A stretch of DNA of 34,616 nucleotides from Candidatus Omnitrophota bacterium (GTDB taxonomy: Bacteria; Omnitrophota; Gorgyraeia; JAFGHF01): positions 956,064-990,679 of the forward strand of contig CP070837.1 in NCBI GenBank assembly GCA_020341815.1. Direction: 5' to 3'. Below the pieces are notes generated by a model. It did no database searches and was not told the DNA's origin. It worked only from the letters and a program-made list of their open reading frames with translations. Position 1 is the stretch's first letter, and each line of letters starts with the position of its first letter. Both the position numbers and the translations under genes were made by a program. Of the stretch, positions 17,030 to 24,012 are shown one piece after another.

Positions 17030-18692
17030 CGGACATTTCCAGGTATCTCAAGGTCTCACTGGCGATTTTTCTAAACACGGGGGCTGCCACTGTGCCGCCA
17101 AAATATTGCGACCGGGGCTCATTCAAAACTACTATTATAGAAATAGCCGGATCATCTGCCGGAACAAATCCCACAAAAGAGGCAAAATATTTGCCCTGGT
17201 AATAGCCGCCTTGGGGACTGGCCTTATGCGCGGTGCCGGTCTTTCCGGCTGTCTTATAGCCGGAAACCCTGGCTTTCTCACCTGTTCCCTCTTCCACGCA
17301 ACCTGTGAGGATTTCTCTTAAGATAGCCGCGGTCTCAGGGGAAACTACCCGGCGCAGCTCTTCCCGCGGAAAAGATTTAACAACTCTGCCGTCTTTATGG
17401 CGAATAGATTTTAAAATCCTTGGCTTTAAGAGAACTCCGTCATTAGCCAAAGAGGAGATGCCACAGACAAGCTGCATTGGCGTAACGGCAACCTCATAAC
17501 CCATGGGAATTGAAGAAATCGAGGCCCTGGACCATTCACCAGGTCCTTTTATTATACCCTCTACCTCACCGGGCAGGCCTATCCCTGTCTCACGGCCAAA
17601 GCCAAAGTCTTCGATATACTTACAAAGGGTTTCCTTTCCCAAGAGCTGCGCGGCTTTTACTATGCCGATATTGCTGGAGTGATACATAACCTCTTTAAAC
17701 GAAAGCTTACCATGCGGCTTATAATCACTCAGCAGACGTCCGCCGATACGCCATTTGCCATTTTCACAGAAAAACTTATCTTCCGGTTTAACGCGCCCCT
17801 CTTCTATGGCCGCGGCCGCGGCCACAAACTTAAAAGAAGAACCCGGCTCAAAGATATCGGTAACAGCCAAATTTTTGCGCGCCTGAGGCCGGCAATCTGC
17901 GGCATTGTTTAAATCATAATCGGGGTAATTATAAAGGGCCAAAACCTCGCCTGTTTTCGGCTCCATAACGATTGTGGTTGCAGAAGCCGCCTTGTATTTG
18001 CGCGCGGCATACTGCGTATGCCTTTTGGCAATGTTCTGGATAGCGCTGTCTATGGTCAGGACCAAATCGTAGCCGTCAGCCGGCTGGATAGATTTATAGC
18101 CCCAGCAAATTAGCTCCCTTCTCTTGCCATCTTTATGCGCCAGGCGCCAGCCTTTTATGCCGGAAAGGTAAGAATCATAATAAAACTCCAGGCCTTCCAA
18201 GCCCTTATTGTCGATATCGGTAAAACCGATAATGTGGCTGGCCAGGCTTGCATTAGGGTAAAATCTCTTTCTTTCCCTGGCCTGTCCGATCCCGGACATA
18301 TTCAACTCTTTAAGACGCGCGGAAATCTCGGGGCTGACATTTCTCTTCAGCCAGATGAAGCTTTTCTCTAACTTTAACTTCGCCCGCAGGGAGCTTATAT
18401 CTTCATTTAAGAGGGAGGCAAGTTTCTTCTCGGCCTCGGCCGAAAGCGCAGCCTTATTTGTGGCAAATATAGAATAAGAAATTGCATTTATCGCCAATTC
18501 CTTGTGATTTCTGTCAAAGATATCGCCTCTTAGAGGTTGAATTTCCGTAAAAATATTGTGCTGCTCAAAGGCGTAAGCCTTAAACTCCGAAGACTTAAAA
18601 ATCTGAAGATACATCAGGCGGGCAATAAGAAAAGAGAACAGCGCTATAAAAAAAATAAAAACAAAATGAAGGCGGGCGTTAAAATTTCTCAA
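17007..18692 (-). CDS. ftsI: Septal peptidoglycan transpeptidase (class B penicillin-binding protein)
   Basis: Cross-links septal peptidoglycan, partner of FtsW. 561 residues: short basic N-terminus, one membrane anchor at about 9-27, then PLRGDIFDRN (53-62) of the dimerisation domain and a C-terminal transpeptidase. All three active-site motifs are visible: SSFK (285-288, nucleophile serine 285), SSN (339-341) and KTGT (484-487). There is no C-terminal PASTA domain, unlike many Gram-positive homologues. It follows ftsL with a 14-base gap and overlaps murE by 23 bases. FtsI is preferred over the sporulation or elongation paralogues because of its position. Confidence 0.94.
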   Translation of the reverse strand: MRNFNARLHFVFIFFIALFSFLIARLMYLQIFKSSEFKAYAFEQHNIFTEIQPLRGDIFDRNHKELAINAISYSIFATNKAALSAEAEKKLASLLNEDISSLRAKLKLEKSFIWLKRNVSPEISARLKELNMSGIGQARERKRFYPNASLASHIIGFTDIDNKGLEGLEFYYDSYLSGIKGWRLAHKDGKRRELICWGYKSIQPADGYDLVLTIDSAIQNIAKRHTQYAARKYKAASATTIVMEPKTGEVLALYNYPDYDLNNAADCRPQARKNLAVTDIFEPGSSFKFVAAAAAIEEGRVKPEDKFFCENGKWRIGGRLLSDYKPHGKLSFKEVMYHSSNIGIVKAAQLLGKETLCKYIEDFGFGRETGIGLPGEVEGIIKGPGEWSRASISSIPMGYEVAVTPMQLVCGISSLANDGVLLKPRILKSIRHKDGRVVKSFPREELRRVVSPETAAILREILTGCVEEGTGEKARVSGYKTAGKTGTAHKASPQGGYYQGKYFASFVGFVPADDPAISIIVVLNEPRSQYFGGTVAAPVFRKIASETLRYLEMSDETKKVN

Positions 18693-18706
18693 TTCTCTCT
18701 ACTCGA

Positions 18707-18985
18707 TTATTTTGCGGCTTCGGCTAAGCCAATTGTATGCCAATGGGAGGGGATTTCCCACTCAAGCTCTTCTTGGCCAACTAGTCTCTGCTGAACATAC
18801 AGCGGGGATTGCAGGCTGTTTACATTATACATCAGGCTGCTATTGCGGTCAAGTAGAACCGAGAGATCATCCTTATTATAATTTATGTTGTAATTTATTC
18901 TTAAGAGCTCCGCCTGCTGATAAACATACCCTAAGGAAACCACTGTCAACAATAGCGCTATTACCATAAACTTTAACAGACTCAT
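18707..18985 (-). CDS. ftsL: FtsL-like divisome membrane protein
   Basis: Small bitopic divisome protein of 92 residues. The ATG at 18983-18985 (MSLLKFMVIALLLTVV) is preferred; an in-frame GTG at 18992-18994 overlaps the rsmH stop and would add three residues. A short cytoplasmic end, one membrane segment at about 4-22, then a periplasmic stretch with heptad-like hydrophobic spacing (YQQAELLRINYNINYNKDD) that could form the coiled coil shared with FtsB. Sequence is poorly conserved in this family; the call rests on size, topology and the rsmH-ftsL-ftsI order found in many dcw clusters. Confidence 0.78.
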   Translation of the reverse strand: MSLLKFMVIALLLTVVSLGYVYQQAELLRINYNINYNKDDLSVLLDRNSSLMYNVNSLQSPLYVQQRLVGQEELEWEIPSHWHTIGLAEAAK

Positions 18986-18990
18986 AAACC

Positions 18991-19893
18991 TCACCTCTCC
19001 TTCTTTTCTGTTTTTTCAAGAACACGCAGCTTTGCGCTCCGCGCGCGGGGATTGACCTCTATCTCCCTGCGGCTCGGTGTAAGCGGCTTTTTTGTAATAA
19101 TCCTGAAATTACCTTCCTCGGCAAACTTACGAAATTGACGCTTGACTATCCCGTCTTCCAGAGAATGAAAAGAAATTACGCAGAGCCTTGCTCCACCCTT
19201 GAGATAGTTTATGCATTTGTTAAGACCCTCGCGCAGGGCCCCTAGCTCATCATTGACTGCAATCCTTAAGGCCTGAAAGGTGCGCGTAGCCGGATGAATC
19301 CTGCTATATCTGCGGGGCACCAGGCGCCTGACTAATTCCGCAAGTTCTCTGGTGGTCATTATCTTAGACTTTTTTCTCTCTCTGACAATCCCCCGGGCAA
19401 TACGATTGCACCAGCGCTCCTGGCCGTATTTTCTTAAGATGTCGGAAAGACCCTCCTGGGGGAAAAAGTTCACTAAATCAAAGGCCGAAGCTTTCAGCCT
19501 TTTGTCCATGCGCATATCCAGCGGCGCATCAATTCGTATGCTAAAGCCCCTTGTTGCCGAATCTAATTGCAAGGATGAAACCCCTAAATCAAAGACCACT
19601 CCATCTACTCTCTTTATCTTAAGCTTATCTAAAACTGCATCTATATCTCTGAAATTAGCCTGTATTAAAATGCAATTACTATATATCTTTAATCTATCCC
19701 TGGCAAGTGCCAGGGCCTCTTCATCCTGGTCCAGCCCTATGAGCCTGCCGCCAGAGCCGATTTCTTTTAATAATGCCTCCGCATGTCCTCCTGTCCCCAC
19801 CGTGCAATCTAATACAGTTGCGCCTTTAGCTAATTTTAAATGCTCTGTTACCTCCCGACACATCACAGGCGCGTGATATTTTAAGTCTGTCAT
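18991..19893 (-). CDS. rsmH: 16S rRNA (cytosine-1402-N4) methyltransferase
   Basis: SAM-dependent methylation of C1402 in the 16S rRNA P site, cytoplasmic. 300 residues. Motifs: HAPVMCREVTEHL at the N-terminus, LDCTVGTGGHAEALL (SAM motif I), GLDQDEEAL, VVFDLGVSSLQLD, RGFSIRIDAPLDMRM, TFQALRIAVNDEL and ISFHSLEDGIVKRQF. The start overlaps the stop of a 52-aa ORF as TAATG, and the end overlaps the ftsL region, so it sits firmly inside the dcw operon. Confidence 0.96.
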   Translation of the reverse strand: MTDLKYHAPVMCREVTEHLKLAKGATVLDCTVGTGGHAEALLKEIGSGGRLIGLDQDEEALALARDRLKIYSNCILIQANFRDIDAVLDKLKIKRVDGVVFDLGVSSLQLDSATRGFSIRIDAPLDMRMDKRLKASAFDLVNFFPQEGLSDILRKYGQERWCNRIARGIVRERKKSKIMTTRELAELVRRLVPRRYSRIHPATRTFQALRIAVNDELGALREGLNKCINYLKGGARLCVISFHSLEDGIVKRQFRKFAEEGNFRIITKKPLTPSRREIEVNPRARSAKLRVLEKTEKKER

Positions 19894-20051
19894 TATTTAA
19901 AGAATCTGGATTTTAGTCTCTGGTCAAGAAAGATGCAGGGATAATCCTTAGGTGTAAAACGGCTTGACAAACTGTTTGATAAAATTTTGCGTCTTTTTTT
20001 GCGCGCCACATTGTTTTCTTTTTTTTTGCGAGAAACTAATTTAGAACCCAT
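19893..20051 (-). CDS. Small basic protein (52 aa) between mraZ and rsmH, function unknown
   Basis: An ORF of 52 codons, begun by ATG at 20049-20051 behind a strong ribosome binding site (AAGGAG, 10 bases upstream) and ended by a TAA that shares its last A with the rsmH ATG (TAATG). The protein starts MGSKLVSRKKKENN and is very basic in its first half (VARKKRRK), with a C-terminal DYPCIFLDQRLKSRFFK. No membrane segment. I do not recognise a family. Ribosome binding site, stop/start coupling and position inside the dcw operon argue for real translation; the basic half could bind RNA or DNA, but that is a guess. Two A-runs (9 and 7) in the coding strand are possible slippage sites. Confidence 0.62.
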   Translation of the reverse strand: MGSKLVSRKKKENNVARKKRRKILSNSLSSRFTPKDYPCIFLDQRLKSRFFK

Positions 20052-20085
20052 GATGCCTCATCTCCTTCCCTTTTTGATTTTTGGC

Positions 20086-20520
20086 CTATTCAATTAATTT
20101 CTCGGCAATATCTTCAAAGGCCCCTTGAGTTTTTTCATAAAAGTCTTTCCACTGCTTCTTGCCCCAAATCTCGACGCGGTCGGCCACTCCCACGATGACG
20201 ACCTGCCGTTCGATTTGCGCATATTCCTTGAGATATTTAGGGATGAGCACCCTGCCCTGTCTATCCGGGATAATCTCGCAGGCCCCGGAAAAATAAAGAC
20301 GGTTAAACTTACGGATTTCCGCCTTGGTAAAGGGTAAGGATTTAAACTTCTGCTCCTGGAGCTTCCATTCCTCTTCGGTAAAGATAAAGAGGCACTTATC
20401 CAGGCCGCGGGTAATATAGAAACGCTCAATATAGTTTTCTTTGGAGATTTGTCGGAACTTCGAAGGAAGGATAAGTCTTCCTTTGCGGTCTAACGAATGC
20501 TCGTACTCTCCGTAGAACAT
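20086..20520 (-). CDS. mraZ: Transcriptional regulator MraZ
   Basis: AbrB-fold DNA-binding protein, usually a ring-shaped repressor or activator of the dcw operon it begins. The ATG at 20518-20520 (MFYGEYEHSLDRKGRLILP) is chosen because all MraZ proteins begin this way and GGAGGG lies just upstream; a GTG at 20533-20535 would add five residues and destroy that spacing. 144 residues with two SpoVT/AbrB-like halves: DRKGRLILPSKFR and DRQGRVLIPKYLKEYA, each with the DxxGR signature. Three AAGTGG operator boxes lie directly upstream, one overlapping the ribosome binding site, so autoregulation is expected. Confidence 0.95.
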   Translation of the reverse strand: MFYGEYEHSLDRKGRLILPSKFRQISKENYIERFYITRGLDKCLFIFTEEEWKLQEQKFKSLPFTKAEIRKFNRLYFSGACEIIPDRQGRVLIPKYLKEYAQIERQVVIVGVADRVEIWGKKQWKDFYEKTQGAFEDIAEKLIE

Positions 20521-20521
20521 A

Positions 20522-20547
20522 CCACTTCCCTCCACTTTACTCCACTT
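20522..20547 (-). promoter_or_regulatory. MraZ operator: three AAGTGG boxes with 10-bp spacing
   Basis: On the minus strand AAGTGG occurs three times, at 20542-20547, 20532-20537 and 20522-20527, exactly one helical turn apart. Repeats of this type (GTGG-core boxes at about 10-bp spacing) are the known binding pattern of MraZ in several bacteria. They lie between the promoter and the mraZ ATG and cover the ribosome binding site. Confidence 0.8.
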
Positions 20548-20556
20548 CTAACCGAA

Positions 20557-20585
20557 AGTATACCCCATCAAGATATGTTTGTCAA
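20557..20585 (-). promoter_or_regulatory. Main promoter of the dcw cluster
   Basis: Minus-strand TTGACA (20580-20585) and TATACT (20557-20562) with a 17-base spacer: a near-perfect sigma-70 promoter. Transcription should start around 20550, at the edge of the MraZ boxes, so MraZ binding would interfere with initiation or early elongation. Confidence 0.82.
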
Positions 20586-20646
20586 GGGGAAAATTAGGGT
20601 TTTTTCTTAAGTTCCGATTGGGAAGCTAAGAGGAGTGGAATATTTG

Positions 20647-21621
20647 TTATATTTTGGGAACTAAATGAGGAATAATGGGGGGTGAAGTTCTGGTTTTAAG
20701 GATTATTCTGGCTCTTTGTTCGTCTTTCTTTATCTGGGTGAGGAGGGTTTTGTGGCTGGGGAACCTTTTCTCGGGGCGAATACGCCGAACAAAGAAGACC
20801 TCAAGCCTTTTGCCGTAGAGCCTGCGGGAGAAGTTAAAGATATGCACCTCGATTGTCTGATTAAGCTTTCTTTCTGCATAAAAAGTAGGACGCCAGCCGA
20901 CATTCAGTATGCCCGGGAAGATCTTTTTATCTACCAAAATCTTAACCGCATAGACTCCCGGCAAAGGGACGATTTCCTGAAGGGACACTATATTTGCGGT
21001 AGGATACCCCAGGCGCCTGCCCCAGGCATTACCCTTTTCCACTTTGCCGAAAATGGAAAACACCCTGCCTAAAAGTCTATTGGCCTGTTTTACTTTACCT
21101 TCTTGAATAAGTGCGCGGATTCTTGAGCTGCTTATTATCCTGCCGTTCTTTTTAACGGGGCCGATCCTCTTCACCTTAAAACCGTAAATCCTGGATGATT
21201 TTTCCAAAAGCTCAAATGAACCCTTTCTTTGTCTGCCGAAGCGAAATCCCTTTTCCAGTATCAAATAATTAATACTTAATCTTTCCACAAGGATATTTTT
21301 GATAAACCTCTTTGCCGGTATGCGGGAAAACCCTTTATTGAAATCTAAAATGAGGCAAACATCTGCGCCTAATTGCCTAATCAAATCTATCCTGTGCTCT
21401 AAAGAGGTAATCAATGAGGCGACATCCGGGTCCTGGAGAATTTTTAAAGGATGGGGATGAAAGGTTATGACTACGCTTGTTCCTTTTGAGGCCTTTGCCT
21501 GACGCACTACTTCCCTGATAACCCTGCGATGGCCTAAATGCACCCCGTCAAATATCCCGATAGTTACTACGGGTTTTTTTAACTTTTTTTTCAGGTTTTT
21601 TATACCGCGGATAACTTTCAT
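20647..21621 (-). CDS. ribF: Bifunctional riboflavin kinase / FAD synthetase
   Basis: Phosphorylates riboflavin to FMN and adenylylates FMN to FAD. 324 residues in two domains. The N-terminal nucleotidyltransferase (about 1-170) shows TIGIFDGVHLGHRRVI and FHPHPLKIL, with SSSRIRALIQEGKV at its end. The C-terminal flavokinase (about 180-305) has GRRLGYPTANI, PGVYAV, LNVGWRPTF and EVHIF. The last 18 residues (with SPPIIPHLVPKI) look like a family-unrelated tail. It overlaps truB by 4 bases (ATGA) and ends the upstream operon; no clear terminator separates it from the mraZ promoter 65 bases before. Confidence 0.94.
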   Translation of the reverse strand: MKVIRGIKNLKKKLKKPVVTIGIFDGVHLGHRRVIREVVRQAKASKGTSVVITFHPHPLKILQDPDVASLITSLEHRIDLIRQLGADVCLILDFNKGFSRIPAKRFIKNILVERLSINYLILEKGFRFGRQRKGSFELLEKSSRIYGFKVKRIGPVKKNGRIISSSRIRALIQEGKVKQANRLLGRVFSIFGKVEKGNAWGRRLGYPTANIVSLQEIVPLPGVYAVKILVDKKIFPGILNVGWRPTFYAERKLNQTIEVHIFNFSRRLYGKRLEVFFVRRIRPEKRFPSHKTLLTQIKKDEQRARIILKTRTSPPIIPHLVPKI

Positions 21622-22310
21622 TTCTTCTCTTTGACCTTGCCGGTAAAGGCCTGGCGAAATTCTTGATGCGAAAGGTCCCTTAGCTTATCAAGGCTTACCG
21701 CCTGGCTGATAGAAAAGGGGCCCGAGCGAGTCCTGCGCAGACCCGACATATGCCCCGCACAACCCAGACGTTCGGCAATATCGGCGCAGAGACTGCGTAC
21801 ATAGGTGCCTTTTGAGCATTTGACTGTGAAATAAATATGAGGGATAGCCAATCTAATCAGTTTTATGCTGTAAATATGAATCTGGCGGGGGAGCCTTTTG
21901 ACTTCTATACCGCGTCTTGCCAGGGCGTAGAGTCTTCTGCCCTTGTGCTTCAAAGCCGAAAACATCGGCGGAACCTGCTCGCTTTTTCCTAAAAATTGAT
22001 TAAAGACCTTTTTTATCTGCCCTAAGCTATAATTCGCCGGTTTTTCTTCTTTGACGATGCGCCCTCTAGCATCCAGCGTATCGGTAGCAATACCCAATCT
22101 CAGGCAGGCTTCATATTCTTTATCGCACTCGGTAAACTCTTTAGACCTTTTTGTAAAGGCACCCAGCAAAATAACCAGCACCCCTGTGGCCTGAGGATCA
22201 AGCGTGCCGGCGTGACCGACCTTTTTTATACGGAATCTTTTTCTGATAAAGTCTACTACATCGTGGGAAGTGACGCCGGCGGGTTTGTCTACGATTAAGA
22301 AGGCATCCAT
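21618..22310 (-). CDS. truB: tRNA pseudouridine-55 synthase
   Basis: Makes pseudouridine 55 in the T loop of tRNAs. 230 residues, a short form without a full C-terminal PUA extension. Catalytic motif GHAGTLDPQATGVL with the aspartate at about residue 38; also KPAGVTSHDVV, KEYEACLRLGIATDT, VPPMFSALKHKGRRLY and SKGTYVRSL. It follows nrnA after a 5-base gap and overlaps ribF by 4. The rbfA-nrnA-truB-ribF order is common in bacteria. Confidence 0.95.
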   Translation of the reverse strand: MDAFLIVDKPAGVTSHDVVDFIRKRFRIKKVGHAGTLDPQATGVLVILLGAFTKRSKEFTECDKEYEACLRLGIATDTLDARGRIVKEEKPANYSLGQIKKVFNQFLGKSEQVPPMFSALKHKGRRLYALARRGIEVKRLPRQIHIYSIKLIRLAIPHIYFTVKCSKGTYVRSLCADIAERLGCAGHMSGLRRTRSGPFSISQAVSLDKLRDLSHQEFRQAFTGKVKEKK

Positions 22311-22315
22311 TTTAT

Positions 22316-23290
22316 TTAGTCTTTGGTCGTTAGTGCTTTTTTCACCTGGCTTAAAAGAGCTCTCTCTGCCTCTTTAGGGCCTTTCTTGATTATGCAGCCG
22401 CTGGCAAACCTGTGTCCTCCTCCCCCAAAAACATGAGCGATTCTTTGCACATTTATGGGGCTCTTCGAGCGCAGGTTCACCTTAATTAAACCCTTATCCA
22501 GCTGGCAGAACAGAACCACAATCTTGACTGTTTTTACGCACCTGCATAAATCAAGGACCTTATCTAAAAGCTCCGGCTTATCCCCTATTTCTTTAAACTC
22601 GGGCTCGGATATCTTTATCCAGGCAACCTTATTATCGCAGACAAAAGATATATTTGAGATTACCTCTGCCAGGCATTTCACATCCTGCACAGAATTATTT
22701 TCATAAACCTTTGCATAAACTTTCACCGGTTCGATTCCAAACTTCAATAATTCACTACAGATGCCTAAGACCTCCGGCGTAGTATTAGCATGGCGGAAGG
22801 ATCCGGTATCGGTGAGTAAAGCCGCGTAGATATTTAAGGCATCGTGCCTGTCCAACTCAACCTCTGCCAGCTTGAATAAATGGTAAATCATCTCACCAAC
22901 GCTTGAGGCGCCGCACTCAACCCAATTTATTCTGCCAAAATTTTTATTGCCGATATGGTGGTCTATATTAATGATTGGGGTGCTCTTATCGAGTAAATGG
23001 CTAATGGCGCCTATTCTGGCCTTATTCGCGCAATCAATTATAAATACCGCCTGATAATTGCGGCCGGTCAGGCCATGGGGAACCCTGCCTGCCCCGGGCA
23101 AAAAGCCGTAATTTGCGGGGACAGGACTGGCGTTAACTATATAAGCTTTTTTGCCTAACTTTCTTAAAAGTGAGGCCAGGGCCAATTCGCTGCCCAAAGC
23201 ATCCCCTTCCAAATTGATATGAGAAGTTATCATAAATGTCTTATACTTCTCTATTGCCTTAATTACCTTTTTGGCGTTTGTCAGATTCAT
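22316..23290 (-). CDS. nrnA: DHH-family nanoRNase / pAp phosphatase
   Basis: Degrades short oligoribonucleotides and often dephosphorylates pAp, in the cytoplasm. 324 residues: N-terminal DHH domain with SHINLEGDALGSELAL (a variant of the usual HxxPDxDA(L)GS, here with EGDALGS), VFIIDCANKARIG, NIDHHIGNKNFG (the DHH motif) and LLTDTGSFRHANT. The C-terminal DHHA1 domain ends in GGGGHRFASGC. It overlaps rbfA by 32 bases. The C-terminal KALTTKD is encoded by degenerate copies of a 7-base repeat also present at 32108-32121, so the tail may have been reshaped by repeat growth. Confidence 0.9.
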   Translation of the reverse strand: MNLTNAKKVIKAIEKYKTFMITSHINLEGDALGSELALASLLRKLGKKAYIVNASPVPANYGFLPGAGRVPHGLTGRNYQAVFIIDCANKARIGAISHLLDKSTPIINIDHHIGNKNFGRINWVECGASSVGEMIYHLFKLAEVELDRHDALNIYAALLTDTGSFRHANTTPEVLGICSELLKFGIEPVKVYAKVYENNSVQDVKCLAEVISNISFVCDNKVAWIKISEPEFKEIGDKPELLDKVLDLCRCVKTVKIVVLFCQLDKGLIKVNLRSKSPINVQRIAHVFGGGGHRFASGCIIKKGPKEAERALLSQVKKALTTKD

Positions 23291-23630
23291 CCTTATCCCT
23301 TATCTCTTCCAGGACCTTGGAAATATGAATACTATATTCAATGCCTTTATCTAACTTAAAGACGATCTCGGGAATATAACGCAATTTCATCCTCTCACCC
23401 AGCAATTTGCGCACAAAACCGCGACAATTATTAAGTCCGGCCCGGGTGGCGGCCACTTCTTTCTGCTCGCCCAAAAGACTGTAATAAACCACCGCATGGC
23501 GCAGGTCGCGGCTCAAATCCACCTTTGTAATGGTTACAAAACCGATACGCGGGTCCTTGAGCTCCTCATGGAGAATCCTTCCTATTTCCTCTTTTATCTC
23601 ACCGGCCACCCGCTCTATACGCTGACTCAT
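23259..23630 (-). CDS. rbfA: Ribosome-binding factor A
   Basis: KH-like factor needed for maturation of the 30S subunit 5' end of 16S rRNA. 123 residues; opening SQRIERVAGEIKEEIGRILHEELKDPRIGFVTITKVDLSRD is the family pattern (about 2-42), followed by AVVYYSLLGE and LKLRYIPEIVFKLDKGIEY-like C-terminal strands. It heads the rbfA-nrnA-truB-ribF group. A repeat-rich 100-base spacer with a long hairpin separates it from DUF503. The usual neighbours nusA and infB are not present in the window. Confidence 0.94.
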   Translation of the reverse strand: MSQRIERVAGEIKEEIGRILHEELKDPRIGFVTITKVDLSRDLRHAVVYYSLLGEQKEVAATRAGLNNCRGFVRKLLGERMKLRYIPEIVFKLDKGIEYSIHISKVLEEIRDKDESDKRQKGN

Positions 23631-23646
23631 CGCTCAAACTCCTTTT

Positions 23647-23729
23647 ACACTGAAGCCACTGAAGTTATACCACTGAAACCACTGAGATTTTATTCAGTAC
23701 TCTCAGTGCCATTTTTCAGTGTTCTCAGT
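23647..23729. repeat. CACTGAA-type repeats forming a long hairpin
   Basis: The spacer between DUF503 and rbfA is built from 8-9 base words: CACTGAAG, CCACTGAAG, CACTGAAA, CCACTGAGA on one side, then TTCAG, TCTCAGTG, TTTCAGTG, TTCTCAGTG. The first group pairs with the second, giving a long stem with bulges around 23691-23700. It could be a transcript processing or pausing structure. No T-run follows, so it is not a standard terminator. Confidence 0.7.
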
Positions 23730-23730
23730 G

Positions 23731-24012
23731 TCAACACATTTCAATTGTATGCTTAAGCAGCTCTACGCTTCTGTGGGTCTCTACCAAATCTACTATCTTG
23801 GATAAAACCGAGTTCAGAAATCGCCTGTCGCTATTGATGCAGGCCACCGCCAGGGTCTGCCTCTGCCACTTATCCAGGTTATCCGTTTCCGCTACGGAAA
23901 CATTAAACTTACGGCGGATTTTATCTTTCAGGCCCTTCAGGGCCTGCCTCTTGGTTTTCAGTGAATTGGCCTCCGGGATAAATAAATCCAACTCTAAGAC
24001 GCCGATAACCAT
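23731..24012 (-). CDS. DUF503 (YlxP-like) protein
   Basis: Small conserved protein of 93 residues, found in many bacteria between infB and rbfA and thought to be linked to ribosome or RNA metabolism; its exact role is not settled. The opening VIGVLELDLFIPEANSLKTKR (about 2-22), then LKDKIRRKFNVSVAE and WQRQTLAVACINSD, match the DUF503 pattern closely. It overlaps the tRNA nucleotidyltransferase by 19 bases and lies upstream of rbfA, as in other genomes, although infB is missing here. Confidence 0.88.
   Translation of the reverse strand: MVIGVLELDLFIPEANSLKTKRQALKGLKDKIRRKFNVSVAETDNLDKWQRQTLAVACINSDRRFLNSVLSKIVDLVETHRSVELLKHTIEMC

Noticed and set aside
20678-20690. GGGGTGAAG near the ribF end and again at 34486 as fragments of the start-codon repeat
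   Set aside because: Only 8-9 bases match and neither the GGAAGGGC part nor a second end is present; chance is enough.
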